DNA of 64,000 bases, from the NCBI GenBank assembly GCA_019117125.1, contig DXAL01000048.1, forward strand, positions 1 through 64,000, read 5' to 3'. The stretch is from Candidatus Mediterraneibacter merdipullorum (GTDB taxonomy: Bacteria; Bacillota; Clostridia; Lachnospirales; Lachnospiraceae). This document shows positions 12,601-21,468 of this stretch, one piece after another. Below the pieces are notes generated by a model. That model did not search any database, had not been told where the DNA came from, and saw only the letters and a program-made list of their open reading frames with translations. Position 1 is the stretch's first letter. Each line of letters starts with the position of its first letter. The position numbers and the translations under genes were made by a program.

Positions 12601-13311
12601 ACTCCTGAAAAATCTGCGGAGGAGGTGGACGTGGTATTTGAGGACGCCGACCTTTCCGGGTGTGCGGGACAGACAGTCGTGGTATTTGAGACACTATATC
12701 AGGGAGATGTGAAAATCAGCAGTCACGAGGACCCGGATGCAGCCGAACAGCAGATACGGGTCAGAAGTCCAAAACTTCGCACGACGGCGCAGGAACCGGT
12801 GAGCGGTACGCAGGAAGCGCCTGCACAAAACGAGGTCTGCATACGGGACACGGTCTCCTACACCGATGTCATTCCCGGGAACTATGTCATCAGGGGAATC
12901 CTGATGGACAAAAAGAGCGGAGAGCCGCTTCTTGCAGGAGGCAGGCATGTGACGGCAGAGCGGGAGATACAGATTTCGGAAGAAAACGGGACGGTGGACA
13001 TGGAGTTCCACCTTGACGCCTCCGGACTGGACGGCGTATCAGCGGTCGTATTTGAATCCCTGTATCCGGCGTCTTTGGATGAACCATTCGGACAGAAAGG
13101 AGAGCCGGTGGCAGCTCACGAAGATATCGATTCAGAGGAGCAGACTGTCACATTTGCCGCGCCGTCCGGTGAGGACAGCCCGACGCCCCAAACCGGCGTC
13201 AGGGATGGACTCGCACTGTGGACTGCCGCTGCGGGAATCGCCGGATGTGTCCTGGCTGTCATACGCGCAGTCCTGAAAAAGGCGGGGTACGCGGCGCGGA
13301 GGAAAAGATGA
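9646..13311 (+). CDS. Large cell-surface adhesin: thioester-like N-domain, multiple CnaB/SpaA isopeptide domains, two VaFE-type domains, C-terminal sorting signal PTPQTG
   Basis: Signal peptide; EEAYCVEPRVSGPSSGDY; repeated APEGY/PSGY CnaB E-boxes; THTVACRADTG...VVFETLY and DTVSYTDVIPG...VVFESLYP VaFE-type repeats; SPTPQTG + TM + RRKR. Confidence 0.9.
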   Translation: MRRRLKRISACLLAGIMLLTSMTGYAAQNGGESAEEVVQRLHAIALAGLPASVHARSAGQTEHLTTGTQIDYYGSRTRRYTVNGEEAYCVEPRVSGPSSGDYRVTEAYTVDTEGHGALDIRYLRAAMWFSYGAPGFDKSMWPDTYYDGTTMDADDYRVCSHLLVSKVFQNGSAAVKVGCTAGFYNWYWRYITGDYRNDASIDRKNPWNQIAFDGRVNEVPDTFRVYFLYTGTGTQLIAFWDYEPEGYVRLVKGAKAEDITAGNACYDLSGAVYGVYADRACRDRKGVLETKADGQSETVKLDAGDYFVKETGAPEGYALDTQVYSLTVTSGETEVLRVKDIPQSNPVELLLQKADEETGGHTPQGSAALEGAQFRVDFYGGYHTSIPESAPIRTWVLRTGKDGTCRLDDAHKVSGDRFWKNQSGETVLPLGTVVIREVEAPEGYLINDQVYIRQITSEGTKETVRTYQAPTVEEAVIRGDLELVKFAEPADEEADQMEPLSGIIFEITSKTTGKSVCITTDERGFASTRQLGISERGSLPFDTYIVREKNTPPGLTPVDDFEVTISGEGQVLYYLLEDRQVISPVRLVKADCTTGQVIPAADVTFQLLDEEKEPVRMETHYPDTEVHEVFRTDETGSFLLPEKLPAGVYYFRELSAPEGYVLSREDLKFEITEGHDWDEPLTVTFEDAPAMGCIELRKTDGDAGYPLAGAEFTVTAAEDIVTPDGTLRLEKGETADVLTTGYDGTARSKRLFLGRYLVTETKQPSGYVLPEEPWSVELAYKDQETELVMESLVVENTPVRVRLRKTEEGTDAPLAGVAFEIWKKEADAAQDAGTGTDSASGAESTDSAAEPAAGTVVTGEDGEILLERLMPGTYCIRESQALPGYVSDGRIREFTVSQDGRISGREEFLIPVVNERTEITHTVACRADTGGKDAYPGVFTIADTVRMENLQPGETYTLRGVLADQETGSPVTDRNGDQIRAEKIFTPEKSAEEVDVVFEDADLSGCAGQTVVVFETLYQGDVKISSHEDPDAAEQQIRVRSPKLRTTAQEPVSGTQEAPAQNEVCIRDTVSYTDVIPGNYVIRGILMDKKSGEPLLAGGRHVTAEREIQISEENGTVDMEFHLDASGLDGVSAVVFESLYPASLDEPFGQKGEPVAAHEDIDSEEQTVTFAAPSGEDSPTPQTGVRDGLALWTAAAGIAGCVLAVIRAVLKKAGYAARRKR

Positions 13312-13568
13312 GCGCAGATGAAAAAGCAAGGCTCGAGTATGAGGCGAGAGAAAAAGCAATCCGGGATTATAATTCCCAGATAAACAGCGCACTGCGCCGG
13401 GGACAGGAAAAGGGGATTGAAGAGGGCAGGCGTTCGGTGCTCATGCGGATGCTGGAGAATGGTCTGAGTCCGGAAGAAATTATGCGTTTGTCCGGTGCGG
13501 CTCAAAAAGAAGTTGAAGATGCGGAAAAGAGACTGCGAGATTTGACCGGAATCAAATGCCGGAATTAA
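13308..13568 (+). pseudogene. C-terminal remnant of an Rpn / PD-(D/E)XK family transposase-nuclease-like protein
   Basis: MSADEKARLEYEAREKAIRDYNSQINSALRRGQEKGIEEGRRSVLMRMLENGLSPEEIMRLSGA resembles only the C-terminal tail of this family; ATGA overlap with the adhesin. Confidence 0.5.
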
Positions 13569-13647
13569 CTCTTTACTTTTCAGATGATTTATGCTAGGAT
13601 AAGTAAGGCTGTAAAGGGAAGCGCATGTTTCCCTTTACAGTTGGAAT

Positions 13648-13719
13648 GCGTCTGTAGCTCAGTGGATAGAGCAATGCCCTCCGGAGGCATGTGCGGCGGT
13701 TCGACTCCGCTCAGACGCT
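13648..13719 (+). tRNA. tRNA-Arg (anticodon CCG)
   Basis: Cloverleaf: GCGTCTG/CAGACGC acceptor, ATGCC-CTCCGGA-GGCAT anticodon arm, GGCGG-TTCGACT-CCGCT T arm. Confidence 0.95.
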
Positions 13720-13730
13720 TTTATTTTTTG

Positions 13731-13780
13731 TCCCGGGAATACACCAGGTATATGGAGCAGGTGTTTCCCGGGATTTTTTT
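13731..13780 (+). terminator. Terminator after tRNA-Arg
   Basis: TCCCGGGAATACACC...GGTGTTTCCCGGGATTTTTTT. Confidence 0.9.
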
Positions 13781-13782
13781 GC

Positions 13783-14688
13783 TCACGCCTCATTATCCCG
13801 CAGGATACGCTGTTTCATATCGGGGTCGAATACGCCGCTTTTGAGCATTTCTATTTCATATTTATAAGGCGCATAAGATTTCTTCGCGAGAGAAGCGGAC
13901 GGGATGTAAGGTGTTTCCAGTATCTTCGGGACGTTTTCAAAATCCGGGTGGCGGACGATGTACTCCAGCGCCTCGAAGCCGATGTGCCCGAAGCCGATAT
14001 TTTCATGGCGGTCTTTGGCGGCTCCCGGCGCATTCCTGCTGTCGTTGATATGGAATACGGCAATCTGCTCCCTGCCGATGATGCGGTCAAATGTTTCCAT
14101 CACATCATCAAACCGATGGACGATGTCGTACCCGCTGTCGCTCGTATGGCAGGTGTCAAAGCAGACCCGCAGTTTGTCGTTGTATCGGACCCCGTCGTAG
14201 ATACGCGCCAGTTCTTCAAAGCTGCGTCCGATTTCCGAGCCTTTTCCAGCCATAGTCTCAAGAGCGATGAAGCACGGAGTGTCGGATGTGAGTACTTCGT
14301 TGAGCCCTTTGATGACCTGGGCGATGCCAGTGTCTGTGCCCTCGCCCACGTGGGAGCCCGGATGAAGGATGAGGACGCGGCTGCGGCACGCTGCCGTCCG
14401 GTCTATCTCCTTTGCCAGGAATTCTACGGCAAGGGAGAAGGTCTCCGGCTTCACACTGTTCCCGAGGTTGATGATGTAAGGCGCATGGACCAGTATCTCG
14501 CTTATCCCGTGGCGGTCCATATATTCCCAGGCAGGGGCGATGTTGAGCTCGTCAATCTCCTTCCGTTTTGTATTCTGGGGCGCTCCGGTATAGAACATAA
14601 AGGTATTGGCGCCGTAGGAGACGGCCTCCTTTGCAGAGCCCAGAAGCATGTCTTTTCCGCTCATGCTGACATGTGAACCGATTTTCAT
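13783..14688 (-). CDS. nfo: Deoxyribonuclease IV (endonuclease IV)
   Basis: [43 protein letters not shown]...[14 protein letters not shown]...[25 protein letters not shown]. Confidence 0.96.
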   Translation of the reverse strand: MKIGSHVSMSGKDMLLGSAKEAVSYGANTFMFYTGAPQNTKRKEIDELNIAPAWEYMDRHGISEILVHAPYIINLGNSVKPETFSLAVEFLAKEIDRTAACRSRVLILHPGSHVGEGTDTGIAQVIKGLNEVLTSDTPCFIALETMAGKGSEIGRSFEELARIYDGVRYNDKLRVCFDTCHTSDSGYDIVHRFDDVMETFDRIIGREQIAVFHINDSRNAPGAAKDRHENIGFGHIGFEALEYIVRHPDFENVPKILETPYIPSASLAKKSYAPYKYEIEMLKSGVFDPDMKQRILRDNEA

Positions 14689-14820
14689 GGCAGGTGTTCC
14701 TCCTTTGCATTTTACGCCTCATTATAAAACAAAATGCAGATATGGCGCAAGAGCTGTCTTGCCCTCATTCTGTATACATGGTAGAATATCTTTCATACGG
14801 ATAAAGGAGTGTGGAAGAGA

Positions 14821-16587
14821 TTGAAAACATTACTGCAACTGATTACAACAGAGATGGAGGAGGCTTTTGAGAAAGCGGGCTACGAACGGGAACTCGCAAA
14901 AGTGACTCTCTCCAACCGCCCGGACCTGTGCGAGTACCAGTGCAACGGAGCCATGGCGGGAGCGAAGAAATATAAGAAAGCGCCGTTCCTGATTGCGGAG
15001 GACGTGGCGCAGTACTTAAAGGAGAGCGCGTATTTTGAATCCGTGGATGTGGTGAAACCCGGATTCATCAACCTGAAGCTTTCCGGCGCGTGCGCGGCTT
15101 CCTATCTGAATGACATGGTGGCGGAAGCAAAGCTGGGAGTGGACGATGAGGAGAAGGCGCGGACCATCCTCATCGATTACGGCGGACCGAATGTGGCGAA
15201 GCCGCTCCATGTGGGACACCTGCGCTCTGCCATCATCGGGGAGAGTGTCAAGCGCATCCTGCGCTATAAAGGGAACCATGTGACCGGAGATATCCATCTG
15301 GGAGACTGGGGATATCAGATGGGGCTCATCATCACGGAGCTGAAGAAACGCCAGCCGGACCTTCCGTATTTTGACGAGAGTTATGAAGGGAAGTACCCGG
15401 AAGAGGCGCCCTTTACGATAGGCGAACTGGAGGAAATCTATCCGACGGCGAGCGCCTATGCGAAAGAACATGAAGATTACCGGGACGAAGCATTGCATGC
15501 GACTTATCTCCTGCAGAGCGGGCACCGCGGATACCGCGCGATATGGGACCATATCATGCATGTGTCCGTGACAGACCTGAAGAAGAACTACCAGAATCTG
15601 AATGTGGAGTTCGACCTCTGGAAAGGCGAGGCGGACGCTCAGAAATATATCCCGGATATGGTGCAGATGTTGAAGGACAAAGGATATGCCCGCTATGATG
15701 AGGGCGCCCTTGTCGTGGATGTCCAGGAGGAGACGGACAAGAAGGAAGTCCCGCCGTGCATGATTTTAAAATCCGACGGCGCGGCGCTCTACGATACAAC
15801 GGACCTTGCCACGCTCGTGCAGCGGGAGCAGGACTATCAGCCGGATGAAGTCATCTACGTGGTGGACAAGCGCCAGGAACTGCATTTTACCCAGGTGTTC
15901 CGCTGTGCAAAGAAGACGGGCATCGTGCGCCCGGAGACAGGGCTTACATTCCTCGGATTCGGGACGATGAACGGAAAGGACGGAAAGCCCTTCAAGACGA
16001 GGGATGGAGGCGTGATGCGCCTGGAGAACCTGATTCGCGAGATTGATGAGGAGATGTACCGCAAGATTATGGACAACCGGACCGTGGAAGAGGAAGAGGC
16101 AAAACGCACCGCCGGGATTGTCGGTCTTGCAGCCATCAAGTACGGGGATTTGTCCAATCAGGCGTCCAAGGATTATGTGTTCGACGTGGACCGTTTTACT
16201 TCCTTTGAGGGAAATACCGGACCGTACATCCTGTACACCATTGTCCGCATCAAATCTATCCTGAACAAATACCGTGAAAACGGCGGGGAACCGGAAGGAC
16301 TGTCAGTGCTTGCTCCGGAAAACGAGTATGAGAAGGCGCTGATGCTGCAGGCGCTCAAATTCAATGACGTATTTGAGGCGGTCTATGCAGAGAAGGCGCC
16401 CCACAAGCTCTGTGCGTATATTTACGAGCTTGCCAATGAGTTTAATAAATTCTACCATGAGACGAAGATACTCTCCGAGGAAGATGAGACGAAGAAATCC
16501 GGATATATCGCGCTCCTGCTCCTGACAAAGCGGGTGCTTGAGACGTGCATCGACCTGCTTGGATTTGAGGCTCCGGAAAGGATGTAA
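14821..16587 (+). CDS. argS: Arginyl-tRNA synthetase
   Basis: DYGGPNVAKPLHVGHLRSAIIGESVKRILRYKGNHVTGDIHLGDWGYQMG; DLLGFEAPERM C-terminus. TTG 14821 preferred because the SD abuts GTG 14809. Confidence 0.95.
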   Translation: MKTLLQLITTEMEEAFEKAGYERELAKVTLSNRPDLCEYQCNGAMAGAKKYKKAPFLIAEDVAQYLKESAYFESVDVVKPGFINLKLSGACAASYLNDMVAEAKLGVDDEEKARTILIDYGGPNVAKPLHVGHLRSAIIGESVKRILRYKGNHVTGDIHLGDWGYQMGLIITELKKRQPDLPYFDESYEGKYPEEAPFTIGELEEIYPTASAYAKEHEDYRDEALHATYLLQSGHRGYRAIWDHIMHVSVTDLKKNYQNLNVEFDLWKGEADAQKYIPDMVQMLKDKGYARYDEGALVVDVQEETDKKEVPPCMILKSDGAALYDTTDLATLVQREQDYQPDEVIYVVDKRQELHFTQVFRCAKKTGIVRPETGLTFLGFGTMNGKDGKPFKTRDGGVMRLENLIREIDEEMYRKIMDNRTVEEEEAKRTAGIVGLAAIKYGDLSNQASKDYVFDVDRFTSFEGNTGPYILYTIVRIKSILNKYRENGGEPEGLSVLAPENEYEKALMLQALKFNDVFEAVYAEKAPHKLCAYIYELANEFNKFYHETKILSEEDETKKSGYIALLLLTKRVLETCIDLLGFEAPERM

Positions 16588-16595
16588 CGGGAGAA

Positions 16596-17819
16596 ATGAC
16601 AGAGAAGCTTTTTTATAAGGACAGCCATCTCAGAGAGTTTGAGGCGAAGGTCCTTTCCTGCAGACCGGCGGAAAGCAGGGAGCTGTCCGGGCGGAAAGGA
16701 TGCTGCGCCGTGGAACTTTCCGGCACCGCTTTCTTTCCGGAGGGCGGCGGTCAGTATGCGGATACGGGGATGCTGGGCGGCTTCCGGGTAGTTGACGTGC
16801 AGGAGGCGGACGGGCATATCTTCCATTATCTGGAACTGCCCCGGGACGGGCGCGATGGAGCCGGCAGTCCGGAAGTATTCCGGCCGGGCGCATCCGTCAC
16901 GGGAACCATCGACTGGGAAGAACGGTTTATGAAAATGCAGCAGCACAGCGGTGAGCACATCGTCTCAGGGCTGGTGCATGCCAGATTCGGTTATGACAAT
17001 GTCGGGTTCCATCTTGGCAGCACGGACTGCACCATGGACTTTAACGGAGACATCACGAAGGAAGAACTCCGGGAGATTGAGCGGGAAGCGAACCGGGCGG
17101 TGTGGAAAAACCTGGAGATACAGACCCTCTATCCGGATGAGCGGGAACTCGCGCAGATGGAGTACCGCAGCAAGATTGAAATCGAGGGGCAGGTCCGCAT
17201 CATCGTGGTGCCCGGGTATGACGTGTGCGCCTGCTGCGCGCCCCATGTCTCGCGGACCGGTGAGATCGGCATCATCAAGCTGACGCACATCCAGAGATAT
17301 AAAGGCGGCGTGCGGGTGACGATGCTCTGCGGAGCAAGGGCACTGGCAGACTACGGGGTGAAGCAGGAACAGGCGGGAGAGATTTCCGCCATGCTCTGTG
17401 CAAAGGAAAATGAGATTGCAGAGGCAGTGCGGCATCTGAAAGAGGAAGCCGGCTCCCTGAAATATGAACTTGGGGAAAAAGAAAAGAAACTGGTCCTGGC
17501 AAAGGCCGGGGAAATCCCGCGGGACGGCAGGGCTGCCTGCATCTTTACAGAAGATTTTTCCGGGGATTCCATGCGGATGCTCATGAACCGGGTCCTGGAA
17601 GACGGACACGTCCTGTGCGCCGTATTCCATGGAAATGAACAGGGCGGATACCGCTATGTGCTCGGAAGCCGGACGATGGATATAAGAAACATGGCGAAAG
17701 AGCTGAATGCGGCGTTTGGCGGACGCGGAGGCGGAAAGCCGGAGATGGTCCAGGGGACGCTGTCCGGAAAAGAAGCGGACATCCGCACATGGCTCTGTGA
17801 GAAAGCAGGTGGAAAGTGA
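16596..17819 (+). CDS. Alanyl-tRNA editing protein (AlaX-like with DHHA1 domain)
   Basis: ALSGTAFFPEGGGQYADTGMLGG-type, MQQHSGEHIVSGLVHARFGYDNVGFHLGSTDCTMDF, CACCAPHVSRTGEIGIIKL, AFGGRGGGKPEMVQG. Confidence 0.88.
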   Translation: MTEKLFYKDSHLREFEAKVLSCRPAESRELSGRKGCCAVELSGTAFFPEGGGQYADTGMLGGFRVVDVQEADGHIFHYLELPRDGRDGAGSPEVFRPGASVTGTIDWEERFMKMQQHSGEHIVSGLVHARFGYDNVGFHLGSTDCTMDFNGDITKEELREIEREANRAVWKNLEIQTLYPDERELAQMEYRSKIEIEGQVRIIVVPGYDVCACCAPHVSRTGEIGIIKLTHIQRYKGGVRVTMLCGARALADYGVKQEQAGEISAMLCAKENEIAEAVRHLKEEAGSLKYELGEKEKKLVLAKAGEIPRDGRAACIFTEDFSGDSMRMLMNRVLEDGHVLCAVFHGNEQGGYRYVLGSRTMDIRNMAKELNAAFGGRGGGKPEMVQGTLSGKEADIRTWLCEKAGGK

Positions 17820-18697
17820 TGGGACAGATTCAGAGGAAAAGCCCGTTCTGGAGTCTTGCGGGACCGATGCTCGGTTATCTTGCGATTCAGTTTGCCGTGC
17901 AGCTTGGGATACAGCTTGTTATCACGGCGCCTTATATCATCCGTGCTTATCCGGACATGGTCGAAAGCCTTGCCGGAGCGGCGCCTTCCATGGAGAAGTT
18001 CATGGATATCTATCTGAGCGCGCTGGAACCGGCGTTCGTATTGATTGCGGCATATCAGACGGAGATTGCCGCCGCGTCGGCGCTGGTCACCCTTGCCATG
18101 ACGCTCCCCCTGTTCTTAAAAGACCGGAAACTGGAGCGGGAGTATCAGGTGGTCCTGCCGGCAAAAGCCCCGCCGGCACAGTACTGGACGGTAATCCTGT
18201 TCGGCGCGGTGGGGTGCGTGGCGGTCACATGCCTGATGGCGATGGTGCAGCTGGCATTTTATGACGCCCAGTACCAGCAGAGCATACAGACTGCGTATTC
18301 TTCGCCGGTGGCGCTGCAGGTCCTGTGTTCCGGCATCGTCATCCCCCTGGCGGAAGAACTCCTTTTCCGGGGCATCCTGTACAGGCGGTTCCATGAGCGC
18401 CAGTCCTTCTGGTATTCGGCAGTGTGTTCGGCGATGCTCTTTGCCTTCCTCCACTCCAATACGACACAGATGGTCTATGCGTTCCTGCTGGGGCTTTTGC
18501 TGGCGTATCTCTATGAGAAGTTTGGCTCGTTCCTGGCTCCGCTTCTCCTGCACATCGTGCTCAACACGGGTTCGGTGGTATTTACGGCGCTCGGCGTGTT
18601 CCGGTGGCTCGGCGCGGACCCCATGCGCATGGCGGGAGCGGTCATAGCCGGAGCGTTCGTCTGCTCGGTCCTGTTCGTGCGGATAAGGAAAATGTAA
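17816..18697 (+). CDS. CPBP family intramembrane glutamic endopeptidase
   Basis: PLAEELLFRGILYRRF; FAFLHSNTTQMVYAFLLGLLLAYLYEKFGS; hydrophobic. Confidence 0.88.
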   Translation: MMGQIQRKSPFWSLAGPMLGYLAIQFAVQLGIQLVITAPYIIRAYPDMVESLAGAAPSMEKFMDIYLSALEPAFVLIAAYQTEIAAASALVTLAMTLPLFLKDRKLEREYQVVLPAKAPPAQYWTVILFGAVGCVAVTCLMAMVQLAFYDAQYQQSIQTAYSSPVALQVLCSGIVIPLAEELLFRGILYRRFHERQSFWYSAVCSAMLFAFLHSNTTQMVYAFLLGLLLAYLYEKFGSFLAPLLLHIVLNTGSVVFTALGVFRWLGADPMRMAGAVIAGAFVCSVLFVRIRKM

Positions 18698-18796
18698 CCA
18701 TTGTGTGAATTATGCGCGGATGCTGTTGAAAAATGTTCCCTTCTGCTATATGATATAAAGAGTGGAAACAAATGACGAATTTGGAAAGGTGAACCC

Positions 18797-19963
18797 ATGA
18801 ATTATAGAAAACGAATCCAGAATACAGCAGCAGCGGCGCTGCTCGTCTGTGCGGTAACGGTAACTCCGGTCTACGCGGAACCGGCAGATACGGCAGGGGA
18901 CCTGCAGAACGAGCAGGCAGACCTGCAGAGTCAGAAATCAGCTGCCCAGAGCGAACTGAGCAGTCTTCAGTCGCAACTGGAGCAGCTGCTTTCAAAGGCG
19001 GCGGAACTGGAGGACCAGCTGATAGCCAAGGGCGAGGAAATCACACAGGCGGAAGACGACCTGGTCGTGGCGGAAGAGAAGCGGCAGGACCAGTATGATG
19101 CGATGAAGCTCCGCATCAAATATATTTACGAGTCGGGCGGTGACGCCGCGACCATTGAGAAAGTACTTTCTTCCGGGGATATCTCGACAATCCTGACCCA
19201 GGCGGAGTATTCCCAGAAGGTGCATGAATATGACAGAGAACAGCTCCAGGCTTATGTTCAGACCGTACAGGAAATCTCAGAACTCCACGAGAAGCTGGAG
19301 GAGGAGATGGCGAACCTGGAGAGTCTGGAAGGACAGTATCAGGAGCAGCAGGAGACACTGGACGCGACGATCACCTCCAAGCAGGATGAGATATCCAATC
19401 TGGACGGCATGATCCAGGAGGCTGCGCAGCGCGTGCTGGAACAGCGCCAGCGCGAACAGGAGGAGCAGCGGGAAGCGGAAGAGGCTGCACAGGAGGAAAC
19501 GGATGACCGGCAGACGCAGGAGCAGGACAGGGATGCCGGTGGAAATGATGCGGATGACGCGGATGATGCGACCGGCGGGAACGAGGACAATGCATCGGAA
19601 CCTGAGACAGAGACGCCTTCCGCACCGGAGCCGGACTACAGTGCTTCCGCGGGAAATGCCATCGTCTCCCGTGCCTGGTCGATGATCGGGAAGCCGTATA
19701 AGTGGAGCGCTGTGGGACCGGACAGCTTCGACTGTTCCGGACTGGTGAGCTACTGCGTGACAGGAGAGTTCAAACGCGCATACACTACATACAGTCTGAT
19801 GGCGATGCCGCATGTGAGCAATCCCCAGCCGGGTGACATCTGTACGACGTACACCCACTGCGGAATCTATATCGGAGGAGGGCAGATGATACACGCGCCC
19901 CAGACCGGAGATGTGGTGAAGGTTTCCCCGGTGAAATCCGGCATGGTATATGTCCGTCCGTAG
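18797..19963 (+). CDS. NlpC/P60 (C40) peptidoglycan hydrolase with PcsB/CwlO-like coiled coil, paralog 1
   Basis: Signal peptide, coiled coil, DSFDCSGLVSYCVTG...GDICTTYTHCGIYIGGGQMIHAPQTGDVVKV. Confidence 0.93.
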   Translation: MNYRKRIQNTAAAALLVCAVTVTPVYAEPADTAGDLQNEQADLQSQKSAAQSELSSLQSQLEQLLSKAAELEDQLIAKGEEITQAEDDLVVAEEKRQDQYDAMKLRIKYIYESGGDAATIEKVLSSGDISTILTQAEYSQKVHEYDREQLQAYVQTVQEISELHEKLEEEMANLESLEGQYQEQQETLDATITSKQDEISNLDGMIQEAAQRVLEQRQREQEEQREAEEAAQEETDDRQTQEQDRDAGGNDADDADDATGGNEDNASEPETETPSAPEPDYSASAGNAIVSRAWSMIGKPYKWSAVGPDSFDCSGLVSYCVTGEFKRAYTTYSLMAMPHVSNPQPGDICTTYTHCGIYIGGGQMIHAPQTGDVVKVSPVKSGMVYVRP

Positions 19964-20021
19964 TTTTTGCAGACGCCGCGCGATACGCATACAGAACGAT
20001 GCGGATACAGAATATCAGAAA

Positions 20022-20056
20022 GCCTTCGGGAAAAATTCCCGGAGGCTTTTTCGCGG
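20022..20056 (+). terminator. Terminator between C40 paralogs
   Basis: AGCCTTCGGGAAaaaTTCCCGGAGGCTTTTT. Confidence 0.85.
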
Positions 20057-20093
20057 TCAAAACAGGGTTTGTTACAAAAATGTTAAAAAACTA

Positions 20094-20122
20094 TTGAAAA
20101 ATCCGCCGGGATTTATTATAAT
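20094..20122 (+). promoter_or_regulatory. SigA-like promoter of C40 paralog 2
   Basis: TTGAAA - 17 bp - TATAAT. Confidence 0.7.
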
Positions 20123-20261
20123 CTATTACAGATTATGAACACAAAAGACGAAATTCCCTGCATGGCGGATTTTTTGGATTTTTCTGTTGAAAAACAGGAG
20201 GTTCTGTTGTATCATGCTTATATGTGGGGATATAGATAATTTAATAGGGAAAGGTGAAGAG

Positions 20262-21341
20262 ATGAGATTAAAAAGAGTACAAAGTGCTTTGGTCGCAGCA
20301 GCCCTTACCTGCTCGATGGCAGTGACTCCGGTACTGGCGGCACCTGACACCCTTGAGGACCTCAAGGACCAGCAGGAAGCGCTCGAGAGTCAGAAGTCCA
20401 GCGCTCAGAGCGAACTGAGCGGTCTTCAGTCACAGCTCGATGAACTGGTCGGTAAGATTGCCGAGCTGGAGAACCAGCTGATTGCCAAGGGTGAGGAAAT
20501 CATTCAGGCGGAAGAAGACCTGAAAGTCGCCAACGAGAAGAAAGACGAGCAGTACGAGGCGATGAAGCTCCGCATCAAGTATATGTATGAGGCGGGAAGC
20601 GGTTCTGCGACAATGGAAAAGGTAATGTCCTCCGGAGATATTTCCAGCATGCTGACGCAGGCGGAATATTCCCAGCAGGTACACGAATATGACCGTGAGC
20701 AGCTGCAGGAATATGCGGATACGGTCAAAGAGATTGAAGAGCTGCAGGAGACGCTGGAGGAGGAGATGGCGAATCTGGAGAGCCTGGAAGCCCAGTACGA
20801 GGACCAGCAGGATGCGCTGGACGCGACAATCGCTTCCAAGCAGGATGAGATATCCAATCTGGACGGCATGATCCAGGAAGCAGCGAGAAAGGTTGAGGAA
20901 GAACAGGAGCGCCAGGCAGAACTGGAACGCCAGCGTGAGCTGGAGCGCCAGAGACAGCAGGAGGCGGCGGAGAGCACCCCGTCTTCAGGCGGAGGCTCCT
21001 CATCAGCTCCGGAGTATAACGCAGCTACAGGAAATGCAGTTGTCGACCGCGCGCTGAACAAACTCGGATGTGCATACGTCTGGGGAGCGGTCGGACCGAA
21101 TACATTTGACTGTTCCGGACTTGTGAGCTACGCTCTGAGCGGAAGCTACGTCCGTCTGGGAACGACAAACACGTTCATGGGCTGGACGAGGGTGAGCAAT
21201 CCCCAGCCGGGTGACATCTGTACGACGTCCACCCACTGCGGTATCTACATAGGAAACGGTCAGATGGTGCACGCCCCACATAGAGGCGACGTTGTCAAAA
21301 TCAGCGCCGTACAGAGCGGTATGATTTACGTCCGCTACTAA
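20262..21341 (+). CDS. NlpC/P60 (C40) peptidoglycan hydrolase with PcsB/CwlO-like coiled coil, paralog 2
   Basis: MRLKRVQSALVAAALTCSMAVTPVLA signal; NTFDCSGLVSYALSG...GDICTTSTHCGIYIGNGQMVHAP; closely related to paralog 1. Confidence 0.93.
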   Translation: MRLKRVQSALVAAALTCSMAVTPVLAAPDTLEDLKDQQEALESQKSSAQSELSGLQSQLDELVGKIAELENQLIAKGEEIIQAEEDLKVANEKKDEQYEAMKLRIKYMYEAGSGSATMEKVMSSGDISSMLTQAEYSQQVHEYDREQLQEYADTVKEIEELQETLEEEMANLESLEAQYEDQQDALDATIASKQDEISNLDGMIQEAARKVEEEQERQAELERQRELERQRQQEAAESTPSSGGGSSSAPEYNAATGNAVVDRALNKLGCAYVWGAVGPNTFDCSGLVSYALSGSYVRLGTTNTFMGWTRVSNPQPGDICTTSTHCGIYIGNGQMVHAPHRGDVVKISAVQSGMIYVRY

Positions 21342-21358
21342 AAGAATGACAGTTCAGG

Positions 21359-21391
21359 ACCTCTGCGGCAGGAGCCGCAGAGGTCTTTTTG
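21359..21391 (+). terminator. Terminator after C40 paralog 2
   Basis: GACCTCTGCGGCaggaGCCGCAGAGGTCTTTTT. Confidence 0.88.
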
Positions 21392-21416
21392 CGTGGTGCA
21401 CTTTTTGCGTGGTGCG
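21385..21416 (+). repeat. 16-bp tandem duplication upstream of cobO
   Basis: CTTTTTGCGTGGTGCA / CTTTTTGCGTGGTGCG. Confidence 0.9.
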
Positions 21417-21468
21417 CTTGCCATGGAAATGCCCGATGTGTTAGAATAGAAAGAACCTTACAGAGAGG

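Noticed and set aside
20097-20176. Long-range pairing AAAAATCCGCC / GGCGGATTTTT before C40 paralog 2
   Set aside because: Left arm lies inside the predicted promoter spacer, so both arms would not be in the same transcript.
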